Shown here: in pieces, positions 39,866-48,171 of the stretch
Position numbering within the stretch: the stretch's first letter is position 1
How the letters are laid out: each line of letters opens with the position of its first letter
Assembly (NCBI GenBank): GCA_965246795.1
Contig: CBDFFN010000012.1
Coordinates: forward strand, 1 to 64,000
Source: JAJXWB01 sp965246795
GTDB lineage: Bacteria; Pseudomonadota; Alphaproteobacteria; Rhizobiales; Beijerinckiaceae
Direction of reading: 5' to 3'
Length of the DNA stretch: 64,000 nt
Made by a program: the position numbers and the translations under genes
Notes under the pieces: generated by a model
Databases searched by the model: none
The model's input: only the letters and a program-made list of their open reading frames with translations
Told to the model about the DNA's origin: nothing

Positions 39866-42514
39866 TCAATGCGACGCGAGTGGCGCTCGCACGGGTGCGG
39901 CGACGCCGTAGTAGGCCGGTAGGGCCAAGAGATAAGCGACGCCGCCGACGAACAGCACGTAGCTCAAACCGAAAGTCGAGCCGACGATCGGCACGAGCGA
40001 CGTTGCGATGACGGAAAAACATCCGTTCACGCCCCAGGCCCAAACAAACAGGCTGTCCTTGCCAAGCCGTGACAGAGTCGACATCGCGACCGGCATTGGG
40101 AAGCCCATGAGGAAGGCCGGCGGAAAGATCAGCGCAAGGCAAAGCGCCAGACGCTGCCAGTAAGGCAAAGCACCGATTGCATCGAGAATCGTATCGAGCA
40201 CCAGGCCGTAGCCCGCGAGCAGCGCGAAGATGGCGATGAAGATCACAGGCATGACGCGCCCGGCGACCGGCATGATGCGCTCCGACACGAGACTGCCGAT
40301 GCCGGAGAAAACAAGCATGCCGGTGATGAGCACCGCCGTGGAAACGGATGGGTTGCTCAAAGCCAGCATGAATTTCGGCACGAAGCCGACTTCTGCCGTC
40401 ATGTAGCCAAGGCCGATGCCGGCGAAATATAGCAGCACGCGCAGCTTGCCCGGCGTATGCGAAAAGATCGCGCGCCAGCCGAAGCAGACGGGGATCGCGA
40501 TCAACAGCAGCGCCGAGGTGCAGGCGAGAGCGAATGTCGCCCACAGCAGAAGATAGCCCCACTCGTCCTGCAGAATTTCGAGATGATCGAGGGAGCCGGG
40601 CAGGTCGGCGGGCCGCACATAGGCGGCGAAATACGGCCGGTCGTTGGTCAGCGCGCGCACGTCGAACACGTAATTGTTCGCAAGCGCCGGCCAGCGGCCA
40701 CCGAGCAACGCGCTCCACGCTGCACGTGCGACCTTCACCGGCGGAAGCGCCTGCGCCTCGCCCTCGGGCGCGTCGGGCTTGTCGGCGGTGGGCGCGGCAT
40801 CCGTGGCTTTCGCGAGCTCGTCCGGGACGTCGCGCGCTTCGAACTGCGCCTTGAGATCAGAGAGGACGCCACCGATGTCCTTGTCGGCATCGAGCACATT
40901 TCCCGGCGCGTAAATCTCGTCGAAGGACATGGCCTTCGTGTGCGCACGCAGGCGCTCGATATCTTCGGTTGTGAAGCCGCCGCGCTTGTAAAGCACCGTC
41001 GTCGTCGAAAGGTAGCTCGACGCGACGAAGAACGACTGGTCGCGCTTAGCGCCGCCGAGCGTGCGCGCCGCCTCCGCTATCGTCGCGTAGAGTTTCAAGA
41101 TCGACTTCGGCGGCTCTTCCTTGTTCCACAAAGTGACCGATAGGATACCGCCGTCGGCGAGCGCGCGCATGTACGCGGCCATCGCTTCGCGCGTGTAGGC
41201 GAATTTCTCGACGACCGCGAAGCCGCCCGGATTGGACAGGCCGGCGGAATCCGCAAGGCTGAGGTCGATGACGTCGTAGCGCTCGCTTGTGCTCTTGAGG
41301 AAGATGCGCCCGTCGTAGGGAATGACGCCAAGGCCCGGTCGCGAAAGGATATCGCCCGTGAAGCGGCGCAGGCCGGGATCCGACCTGAAGGCGTCAAGGA
41401 CGGCAGGGTTGCTCTCCGCGACAGTCACCGCGCCGCCGCCGTACAACGCGACATTCGTCGAGAGACCGCCGCCGAACTGGACGACGAACGTCTTCGGCTT
41501 CGCCTTCAGAACATAGGGATAGAACATCGGCAGGAAGCGATAGTAGTCCGCCTGTCCGCCGGTCAGCGTCTTGATGACGGCGCTCGGCCCTTCGCCGTCA
41601 ACGTAGAGCCCGAGATACGCGTCCTTCGGAAAGTCCGCGAGATTGAACGCCGCATTGTCCGAGAGCCCCGGTGCGAAATGCAGGTACGAGCTCGTGTAGA
41701 CGTCGACCTGCCCGAACGGCGATGACGCGGTGTAAACGCGCGCCGCATCGGGGAACTTCTGAACGTAGGCGATGCCCTTGTAGTCGGACACTGCGAGCTT
41801 ACTGAGCCCGAGCAGGTTCGGCAGCACGAGATAGGCTGCAATGGAGATCGCCGCCGCAGCAAGCGTGGCGACGATGCCGCTGCGTTGGCCGACGGCGACG
41901 AACCACAGAATGCCACCGAGCGTCCAAATCAGGATCGGGAATAGTAGAATGTCGGTTGGTGGAAAGACGAAAGCGGCGAGCATCGTCGCAAGCCCGCACA
42001 CGCCCGAGCCGGTGAGATCGGCGAAATAGACGCGGCCGAAAACCCGTTCGGCTTTGAGGAATACGATGCCGATGAAGAACGCGCCAGCAAGGAACGGCAG
42101 CAGATAAAGGAAGAAGTTACCCGCGAGCTTCCATCGCTGCGCCGAGTCCGAGATCAGGAAGATCGCGTTGAACGGGATGCGCTGCGCGGCGAGATGGCTG
42201 AGCGTGATCAGCGGCCCGATGAGCAGTAGCGAGAAAGCCGCAGCACTGCGCCAGTGGCGGGAGAACCAGCCCGTCGCGACGCACATGACCGCGCTCGCGA
42301 GCCCGAAGCCGAGCATTGCAAGGCTGAGCACGAAGGAGCCGAAATGCGCCCAGCTCCCGACGGAGAAGACGCGCATGATCCCGATCTGCAGGGCGATCAG
42401 CGCCCCGGCGACGAGCGCGACACCGAGATAGAGCGCAGGCGACGCCGGCATTGCACGCGAGGCTGGCAGAGCAGCGTCGGGCACGGCGGCTCCCGCGCCG
42501 ACCGAAGACGTCAC
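39866..42514 (-). CDS. Multi-TM membrane protein with spermidine-synthase-like methyltransferase fold
   Basis: 882 residues starting at GTG 42514, overlapping the previous gene's stop (GTGA). N-terminal transmembrane helices (LYLGVALVAGALIALQIGIM and others) enclose a central soluble region with a Rossmann-like loop FVVQFGGGLSTNVALYGG (about 345) and DVIDLSLADSAGLSNPGG, as in polyamine aminopropyltransferase/spermidine-synthase-like membrane proteins. Further TM helices follow at the C-terminus. Usual acidic SAM/dcSAM-binding residue is partly present (AESNPAVLDAF). The reaction is uncertain; the coupled isoaspartyl methyltransferase upstream suggests a joint envelope role. Confidence 0.7.
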   Translation of the reverse strand: MTSSVGAGAAVPDAALPASRAMPASPALYLGVALVAGALIALQIGIMRVFSVGSWAHFGSFVLSLAMLGFGLASAVMCVATGWFSRHWRSAAAFSLLLIGPLITLSHLAAQRIPFNAIFLISDSAQRWKLAGNFFLYLLPFLAGAFFIGIVFLKAERVFGRVYFADLTGSGVCGLATMLAAFVFPPTDILLFPILIWTLGGILWFVAVGQRSGIVATLAAAAISIAAYLVLPNLLGLSKLAVSDYKGIAYVQKFPDAARVYTASSPFGQVDVYTSSYLHFAPGLSDNAAFNLADFPKDAYLGLYVDGEGPSAVIKTLTGGQADYYRFLPMFYPYVLKAKPKTFVVQFGGGLSTNVALYGGGAVTVAESNPAVLDAFRSDPGLRRFTGDILSRPGLGVIPYDGRIFLKSTSERYDVIDLSLADSAGLSNPGGFAVVEKFAYTREAMAAYMRALADGGILSVTLWNKEEPPKSILKLYATIAEAARTLGGAKRDQSFFVASSYLSTTTVLYKRGGFTTEDIERLRAHTKAMSFDEIYAPGNVLDADKDIGGVLSDLKAQFEARDVPDELAKATDAAPTADKPDAPEGEAQALPPVKVARAAWSALLGGRWPALANNYVFDVRALTNDRPYFAAYVRPADLPGSLDHLEILQDEWGYLLLWATFALACTSALLLIAIPVCFGWRAIFSHTPGKLRVLLYFAGIGLGYMTAEVGFVPKFMLALSNPSVSTAVLITGMLVFSGIGSLVSERIMPVAGRVMPVIFIAIFALLAGYGLVLDTILDAIGALPYWQRLALCLALIFPPAFLMGFPMPVAMSTLSRLGKDSLFVWAWGVNGCFSVIATSLVPIVGSTFGLSYVLFVGGVAYLLALPAYYGVAAPVRAPLASH

Positions 42515-43386
42515 TTGTTGTGCGTGCCGGCGATCTTGTCACCATCCAACTTCGTGAAGGGGACGAAGGGGACGATCTTGCCGCTGAAAATATCGGAGCG
42601 CGCGACGCTGACGGCGCCGGCCGCATCCTGCGTCTTCGTCACCTTCAGCACGTGCTGCGCGCCGGGTGGCCCGATCGGAATGACCATGATGCCGCCGGTC
42701 TTCAGCTGTTGCAGCAGTGGCGGCGGGATATGGTCGATGCCGCAGGTTACTATGATCTTGTCGAACGGCCCGGCGTCTTCCCAGCCGTAATAGCCATCGG
42801 CATTCTTCGAGTTGATCGACTTGAACTCGGTGTAACCCTTTGCGATCAGCGCGTCGTAGATGCCGCGCGTTCGCTCGGCCAGCGGCTTCACGATCTCGAC
42901 CGTCCACACCTTGTCCGTGAGATTCGCGAGATAGGCGGACTGATAACCGGAGCCGGTGCCGATCTCGAGCACCTTGTCGCCGAGCTTCACGTCGATGACG
43001 CTGGTCATGCGGCCAACGAGATGTGGTCCGGAAATCGTCACGCCGTAACCGATGTCGAGAAACGCATGGTCGTAGGCGCGGCCGAGATTCTGCGGCAGCA
43101 CGAACTCTTCGCGTGGCGTCATGAGGAACGCGCGCTTGTTGCGGTCGTCCGACAGGTCTTTGTTTGCGAGCAGGACTTGGTAGCGATCCCAGCGCTCCGT
43201 CAGCATTTTCGGCGCTTCACCGCGCTGCGTCTGCATGTACGACACGAAAGCATCGCGCGACGTCTTCGGCGGCCCGACATTGAAATCGTAGGCCTGCGTG
43301 ATGGCGGCAAAGGCGCGATCGGAAAGTGCCGCCGTCGCGGCGAGAGACGCGAGAAGCGCGCGGCGATTCATGGGCAGGCGGTGCAT
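42511..43386 (-). CDS. pcm: Exported protein-L-isoaspartate O-methyltransferase
   Basis: 291 residues. The N-terminus MNRRALLASLAATAALSDRA (from the internal Met at 43371) has an RR-x-LL pattern compatible with a Tat signal. The SAM-binding loop KVLEIGTGSGYQSAYLANL is at about residue 136, VVT-strand-like VWTVEI and the family segment RAYDHAFLDIGYGVTISGPH precede it. Family enzymes methylate isoaspartyl residues for repair. Export to the periplasm is unusual, since SAM is cytoplasmic. It overlaps the spermidine-synthase-like gene by 4 bases. The symbol names the family; paralogue status is not established. Confidence 0.75.
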   Translation of the reverse strand: MHRLPMNRRALLASLAATAALSDRAFAAITQAYDFNVGPPKTSRDAFVSYMQTQRGEAPKMLTERWDRYQVLLANKDLSDDRNKRAFLMTPREEFVLPQNLGRAYDHAFLDIGYGVTISGPHLVGRMTSVIDVKLGDKVLEIGTGSGYQSAYLANLTDKVWTVEIVKPLAERTRGIYDALIAKGYTEFKSINSKNADGYYGWEDAGPFDKIIVTCGIDHIPPPLLQQLKTGGIMVIPIGPPGAQHVLKVTKTQDAAGAVSVARSDIFSGKIVPFVPFTKLDGDKIAGTHNK

Positions 43387-43572
43387 CGAGGGAACGTTTC
43401 CGGCGGTGACATGTAAAGCTTGACTGTTGCCAGTGATGTCATTTCGCGCCGGCGTTTACAACGCCGCAAACCGGTAATGCACGATTTGTCGTTGTTTGCG
43501 TGCAGGCGCGCAACATTCATGCGCGGTTCAACGCAGGTTTGCTCTTATCGCAGCCGACCGGAGGAGGTCGTG

Positions 43573-43794
43573 ATGCGTGCACTCATTGCTGGAACTGCCT
43601 TGCTGATGTTGGCCGGCGTCGCCAATGCGAACCCCTGGGGATGGGGTGGGGGACCGGGCTACGGTTTCGGCCCACCGCCGCCGCGGCCCGTGTTCGATCG
43701 CGGCTACGGGCATGGTTGGGGTGGTCCACCGCGCCGCTGCTGGTGGGTCGATGGCTTCTACGGACCGCGCAAGGTCTGCCGCGGCGGCTGGTAA
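43573..43794 (+). CDS. Small Gly/Trp/Pro-rich secreted protein
   Basis: 73 residues from ATG 43573, with GGAGGAGGTCGTG directly upstream as a strong ribosome site. The signal peptide (RALIAGTALLMLAGVANA) is followed by a mature part of Gly, Trp, Pro and Tyr residues (NPWGWGGGPGYGFGPPPPRP) and a Cys. Very low complexity; similar small secreted proteins occur in rhizobia. Function unknown. Codon composition is strongly GC-rich. Confidence 0.65.
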   Translation: MRALIAGTALLMLAGVANANPWGWGGGPGYGFGPPPPRPVFDRGYGHGWGGPPRRCWWVDGFYGPRKVCRGGW

Positions 43795-43825
43795 GTTCGG
43801 GGGGCGGCGCGCAAAAACGCGCCGT

Positions 43826-44995
43826 TCACTCCGACAGAGCGATGAAGTTGGTGCCTTCCCAGGCTTCGCGACCGCGTGCACCGTCATCCGAAAGGATCAG
43901 GGTTGCACCCGGCGTTAGCAGCGAGGCGAGAAGGGCAGCCGTTCCCGGCGCGAGATGCAGCCGCGCCAGCGCTTCCCACGACGTCGACGGTGCGAGCGGA
44001 GCGCTCGGCACGTCGCGCATACGTCGCGAGCGCGTCGCATTGTCGAGGATGCTCGCCTCGAGGATCGGTGCGTTGAGCGTGACCGCCGACCAATTCTTCG
44101 CGGCATCGGCGCCGGCCATGAACAGATGCGTGCCGAGCGGCCGCGCCGGATCGTCGATCGCGATCGGCACGGTCATCAGCGGTTTGCCGGCGCGGCGGAC
44201 GAAAAGCTTTCCCGCTTTGCGGCTGACAAGGATGCTGACGGGCGATTGCGCGCCAAATGCTTTCTCTGCATTGGCCACGCCGCGCGGAGGCGCGGACACT
44301 TCAATGTCGTCCGGCAGTGCCGCCGCATCGGGATCGTGCTGCGTAGGCGGCGCAGCGAAGAGAGCCGGCAGACCCGCGGGCGCCGGCGACACGTCATCGC
44401 GCGCGATGATCACACGCGCACCGTTGCGGGTGTAGCGAAAGAGATCGGTGGCGAAGGCGCGGGGCAGGCGAATGCAGCCATGCGAAGCGGGTCGGCCGGT
44501 GACGTGACCTTCGTGCAGCGCCACGCCGGACCATGTGATGCGCTGCATGTAGGGCATCGGCGCGGCGCTGTAGAGATTGGACTCGTGGTAACGCTGCTTC
44601 TCGATGATGCTGAAAATCCCGTGCGGCGTCGGATGATCAGCGACGCCGGTCGAGACACTCGTCTGCGCGACCGGCATCCCGTCATCGAAAACGGTCAGCG
44701 TCTGATGGTTGGTCGAGACGACGAGTATCACCCGGCCGGTCGAGGTCGCCGGCAGCAACGACGGACGCGCACGGGCTTCGCGATCCTCACGCGCAAGGCG
44801 ACGCACGCGATCTTCCACACTGGCGCGCGGGCGCCTGACAACGGGTCGCTCGATCGTTGCCGTCGGCGTCGGGTCACGGAAAAGATTGAACGGCCATTGC
44901 GCCGCGGCCGGCGTCGGAGCGACGCTCGCCGAGGTGGCGACGGTGAGGGCAAGCCAGGTCACACGTGCGTGGAAGTTGCGCGCGCTTCGGTTCAC
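43826..44995 (-). CDS. L,D-transpeptidase (YkuD) family protein
   Basis: 389 residues with a signal peptide (LALTVATSASVAPTPAAAQ). The YkuD domain spans about residues 85-195: VILVVSTNHQTLTVFDDG, STGVADHPTPHGIFSI and the catalytic SHGCIRLP (Cys about 175), with His in HEGHV ahead of it. Such enzymes form 3-3 peptidoglycan cross-links or attach lipoproteins. The C-terminal 170 residues (VANAEKAFGAQSPVSILVSR onward) are less clear and may be a second substrate-binding or dimer part. Periplasmic. Confidence 0.88.
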   Translation of the reverse strand: MNRSARNFHARVTWLALTVATSASVAPTPAAAQWPFNLFRDPTPTATIERPVVRRPRASVEDRVRRLAREDREARARPSLLPATSTGRVILVVSTNHQTLTVFDDGMPVAQTSVSTGVADHPTPHGIFSIIEKQRYHESNLYSAAPMPYMQRITWSGVALHEGHVTGRPASHGCIRLPRAFATDLFRYTRNGARVIIARDDVSPAPAGLPALFAAPPTQHDPDAAALPDDIEVSAPPRGVANAEKAFGAQSPVSILVSRKAGKLFVRRAGKPLMTVPIAIDDPARPLGTHLFMAGADAAKNWSAVTLNAPILEASILDNATRSRRMRDVPSAPLAPSTSWEALARLHLAPGTAALLASLLTPGATLILSDDGARGREAWEGTNFIALSE

Positions 44996-45183
44996 CGTCC
45001 CCGCCCCTCGTAGATCGGCAAATCGCCGTCACCGGCTTTTACGCAGATTCTGGTAAATCGTCCGGCAATGCTGCAGGCAAAAGCAACAAAGTTGATGCCT
45101 GTGTTTTCTCCGCAGCGGTAGGGTCGCGCGGCGCGACCCCGCGTCGTTGCCGCGGTCGTCGCGGGCATCGCATGGAGGCCGGC

Positions 45184-45618
45184 ATGTCTTGGTCGAAGAA
45201 GTTTTCCGCTGTCGCGGACAGGGTTTCGGTCCTTGCCGGCCGGCCGCTGACATTCATGACGATGATCGCCCTGATCGTCGTGTGGGCAATCACCGGACCG
45301 ATCTTCGGCTATTCGGATGCGTGGCAGTTGGTCATTAACACGGGCACCACGATCATCACCTTCCTGATGGTGTTCTTGATCCAGAACACCCAGAACCGCG
45401 ACGGTGCCGCCATCCAGGCAAAGCTTGACGAACTCATTCGCGCCAGCGCCGCGCATAACCGCTTCATCGGCATTGAAAAATTGTCGGACGAGGAACTCGA
45501 CAAGCTGCGCGAAAAGGATTCCGCGAATGCGGATCGCATCGCCGCTGCGCTCGATGCGGCGGAGGCTGCCGAGGACAGCGCGCAGGATAAGGCGGACAAA
45601 GCCGAACGGGCGGCTTAA
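45184..45618 (+). CDS. Low-affinity iron permease family protein
   Basis: 144 residues from ATG 45184 (a longer start at 45172 is possible). The first two-thirds carry the Fe_permease pattern: MTMIALIVVWAITGPIFGYS, DAWQLVINTGTTIITFLMVF and LIQNTQNRDGAAIQAKLDEL (small 2-TM fold with a helical NxQNRD tail). The C-terminus is a charged Ala/Asp-rich helix. The family name comes from yeast Fet4, but the bacterial short form's transport role is unproven. Confidence 0.75.
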   Translation: MSWSKKFSAVADRVSVLAGRPLTFMTMIALIVVWAITGPIFGYSDAWQLVINTGTTIITFLMVFLIQNTQNRDGAAIQAKLDELIRASAAHNRFIGIEKLSDEELDKLREKDSANADRIAAALDAAEAAEDSAQDKADKAERAA

Positions 45619-45623
45619 AGTAT

Positions 45624-45700
45624 TGGCGCGCCTCGCAGGACTCGAACCTGCAACCTTCGGGTTCGAAGCCCGACACTCTATCCGATTGAGCTAGAGGCGC
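45624..45700 (-). tRNA. tRNA-Arg (anticodon TCG)
   Basis: 77 nt on the minus strand: acceptor GCGCCTC/GAGGCGC, D-arm GCTC/GAGT, anticodon stem TCGGG/CCCGA with loop CTTCGAA, T-arm GCAGG/CCTGC, discriminator G and encoded CCA. Confidence 0.96.
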
Positions 45701-45739
45701 GTCGCAACAGACATAGCGACTTGAAGGCGATACGGAAAG

Positions 45740-46921
45740 TCAGGCGTCCGCTGCGCGCAGGCGCGCAAACCCACGATCGAGGTCGGCGATGAGATCGTCC
45801 GTATCCTCGAGGCCGATCGAGAAGCGCAGCGCTGGCCCTTCCGGCTTCCATTCCGTCGCCGACCGATAAGAGGCGCAATCGAAGGGGATGACGAGGCTCT
45901 CGAATCCGCCCCAGGAATAACCGAGCCCGAAGAGTTCGAGACCGTCAAGCATCGCCGCGACGGCCTTCTTGGATGCTGGCTTCAGAATGACTGAAAACAG
46001 GCCGGACGCGCCGGAGAAATCGCGTTGCCAGATCGCGTGACCGAGATGGTCGGGTAGGCCGGGGTGCAGCACGCGCGACACTTCCGGACGTCCTACGAGA
46101 TAATTTGCCAGCGCGAAGCCCTGGCGCTGCGCCTCGCGCAGACGAAGCTCCATCGTTCGCAGGCCGCGAAGCCCGAGAAACACATCCTCCGCGCCGGCGG
46201 TCATCGCAAAGCTGTCGAACGTGTCGCGCAGCTTTGGCCACCACTCGGCATTTGCCGACACCATGCCGAGCAGCAGGTCGGAGTGACCGGACAAATATTT
46301 CGTGCCGGCCTCCACCGCCATATCGACACCGCGCTCGTGCGGCGGGAAGAAAAGCGGCGTCGCCCACGTATTGTCCATGATGACGCAGGCGCCGCGATCG
46401 CGCGCCACCGACGCGATGGCCGGAATGTCCTGCATCTCGAAGCTTTGCGAACCCGGCGCCTCGACGAAGACGACACTTGTGTTCGGCCGCATCAACGCGG
46501 CGATGCCGTCGCCAATCAGCGGATCGAAATAGGTCGTCTCGACCCCGAAGCGCTTCATGATCGTGTCGGCGAAATGCCGCGTCGGCCGGTACACGCTATC
46601 GGTGATCAGCACATGGTCGCCGGCCTTCACAGCCGTCATCAGCGCGACCGTGATGGCTGCAAGCCCGGACGGCGCGAGCACTGTGCCCGCCGCGCCAGAG
46701 ATCTCGGTCCAAGCGATCTCGAGCGCATCCGTCGTCGGCGTGCCCTTCGTGCCATAGACGTAGCGCTGCGTCCGCGCATAGAGCGCCTCGGTGTCGGGGT
46801 AGAGCACCGTCGAGCCGCGATAGGTCGGCGTGTTTACGAAGCCGAACTGCTCGAACGGCTTCCGCCCGGCGTGAACGAGTTTCGTGCGTGTTTTGCGGGG
46901 TGTGTCGGAGGAGTCGCTCAT
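45740..46921 (-). CDS. metC: Cystathionine beta-lyase
   Basis: 393 residues with the gamma-family PLP enzyme pattern: YGTKGTPTTDALEIAWTEIS, then SGLAAITVAL (phosphate-binding region), DNTWATPLFFPP and the Schiff-base lysine in GTKYLSGHSD (about 210). Later GLRGLRTMELRLREAQ and the RFSIGLEDTDDLIADLDRG end match MetC. It cleaves cystathionine to homocysteine, pyruvate and ammonia in the cytoplasm. Other members of this family (gamma-synthase or lyase) cannot be fully excluded by eye. No recognisable SAM riboswitch was seen in 46922-47065. Confidence 0.88.
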   Translation of the reverse strand: MSDSSDTPRKTRTKLVHAGRKPFEQFGFVNTPTYRGSTVLYPDTEALYARTQRYVYGTKGTPTTDALEIAWTEISGAAGTVLAPSGLAAITVALMTAVKAGDHVLITDSVYRPTRHFADTIMKRFGVETTYFDPLIGDGIAALMRPNTSVVFVEAPGSQSFEMQDIPAIASVARDRGACVIMDNTWATPLFFPPHERGVDMAVEAGTKYLSGHSDLLLGMVSANAEWWPKLRDTFDSFAMTAGAEDVFLGLRGLRTMELRLREAQRQGFALANYLVGRPEVSRVLHPGLPDHLGHAIWQRDFSGASGLFSVILKPASKKAVAAMLDGLELFGLGYSWGGFESLVIPFDCASYRSATEWKPEGPALRFSIGLEDTDDLIADLDRGFARLRAADA

Positions 46922-47065
46922 AGCCGGCTCGTAGCCGTTTTCCGCCCGTCCCGAAAGGCGAACGGCAGCGGTACGGCCGTCACACCGTTGCCGCCTTGAC
47001 CCCTCACGGGAAAGCTCCTGTTATGCCGGCCGACCCGTCGACCGCCGCGTCACCACAAGGCTTCC

Positions 47066-48085
47066 ATGAGACCCGTTGTTCGCATTTCGATTCTGTTGGC
47101 CGGCGTCATGGTCGCGGCAAGCGCCGCTACGGCCGGTCCCACGATCGACCAGGTCCGCAAGCGCGGACAGCTCGTATGCGGCGTCAATCCCGGCGTGGCC
47201 GGCTTCGGGTCTTCCGACGAACGCGGCAACTGGAACGGGTTTGATGTCGACTTCTGCCGCGCCGTCGCCGCCGCGCTCTTCAACGATCCGACAAAGGTCC
47301 GTTTCGTCCCGTTGAACGCCAAGGATCGGCTGTCGGCGCTGCAGAACAGCGAGATCGATATCCTCTCGCGCAACACGAGCTACACACTCTCGCGCGAGGC
47401 GACGCAGGGCCTCGAATTCGGCGCCATCACCTATTTCGATGGCCAGGGTTTCATGGTTCGAAAGAAGCTCAACTTGTCGTCCGCGCTGGAGCTGTCCAAC
47501 GCGACGGTTTGCGTGCAGCAGGACACGACGACCGAGCTTAATCTCGCCGACTTTTTTCGCGCGCACAGTATGAGTTACGAACCCGTTATCGCAACCAACA
47601 CCGGCGAAGCGATTAAGTCCTACGACAGCGGGCGCTGTAACGCCTTTACGACCGACATTTCGCAGCTCTACGCCGAGCGCACCAAGCTCGGCGCGCCGGA
47701 AGAGCACGTCGTGTTGCCGGAGGTGATCTCGAAGGAACCGCTAGGACCCGCCGTCAGGCAGGGCGACGACCAGTGGTATAACATCGTCAAATGGGTGCAT
47801 TACGCGACGGTCGCGGCGGAAGAGGCCGAGATCACGTCGAAAAACGTCGACGACAAGATGAAGGACCCGAGCCCCAATACGAAACGGTTGCTTGGCACGG
47901 AAGGTAATTTCGGCGAACCGATGGGGCTCACGGCGGACTGGGCTTACCGCATCATCAAGCACGTCGGGAACTACGGCGAGATTTTCGACCGCAATCTTGG
48001 CGAGGGCTCGAAGCTGAAGATCAAGCGCGGCGTCAACGCGCTGTGGACGAAGAACGGCCTGCAATACGCGCCGCCAATCAGGTGA
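47066..48085 (+). CDS. Amino-acid ABC transporter substrate-binding protein (AapJ/BztA-like), orphan
   Basis: 339 residues with a signal peptide (ISILLAGVMVAASAATA). The mature part starts with IDQVRKRGQLVCGVNPG and contains NGFDVDFCRAVAAALF, ALQNSEIDILSRNTSYTLSR and YVDGQGFMVRKKLNL-like segments with Cys pairs (CVQQD, GRCNAF), the pattern of the AapJ/BztA general L-amino-acid binding proteins. No aapQMP genes follow in the window. It may serve permeases encoded elsewhere. Confidence 0.85.
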   Translation: MRPVVRISILLAGVMVAASAATAGPTIDQVRKRGQLVCGVNPGVAGFGSSDERGNWNGFDVDFCRAVAAALFNDPTKVRFVPLNAKDRLSALQNSEIDILSRNTSYTLSREATQGLEFGAITYFDGQGFMVRKKLNLSSALELSNATVCVQQDTTTELNLADFFRAHSMSYEPVIATNTGEAIKSYDSGRCNAFTTDISQLYAERTKLGAPEEHVVLPEVISKEPLGPAVRQGDDQWYNIVKWVHYATVAAEEAEITSKNVDDKMKDPSPNTKRLLGTEGNFGEPMGLTADWAYRIIKHVGNYGEIFDRNLGEGSKLKIKRGVNALWTKNGLQYAPPIR

Positions 48086-48171
48086 CGGCGAGGCGTGACC
48101 TGACCTAAGGGTTAATCGCCTCTTAAGCACTTGCCGCCCATGCTCCCGGACAGGAATTCCGGAGCGTATGG

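Noticed and set aside
46922..47065. Possible SAM riboswitch upstream of metC
   Set aside because: No SAM-I or SAM-II type stems or conserved cores could be recognised by eye in this short interval.
48086..48125. Possible terminator after the AapJ-like gene (GAGGCG...CGCCTC)
   Set aside because: Stem of only six bases with a long loop and a very short T run; not strong enough to annotate.
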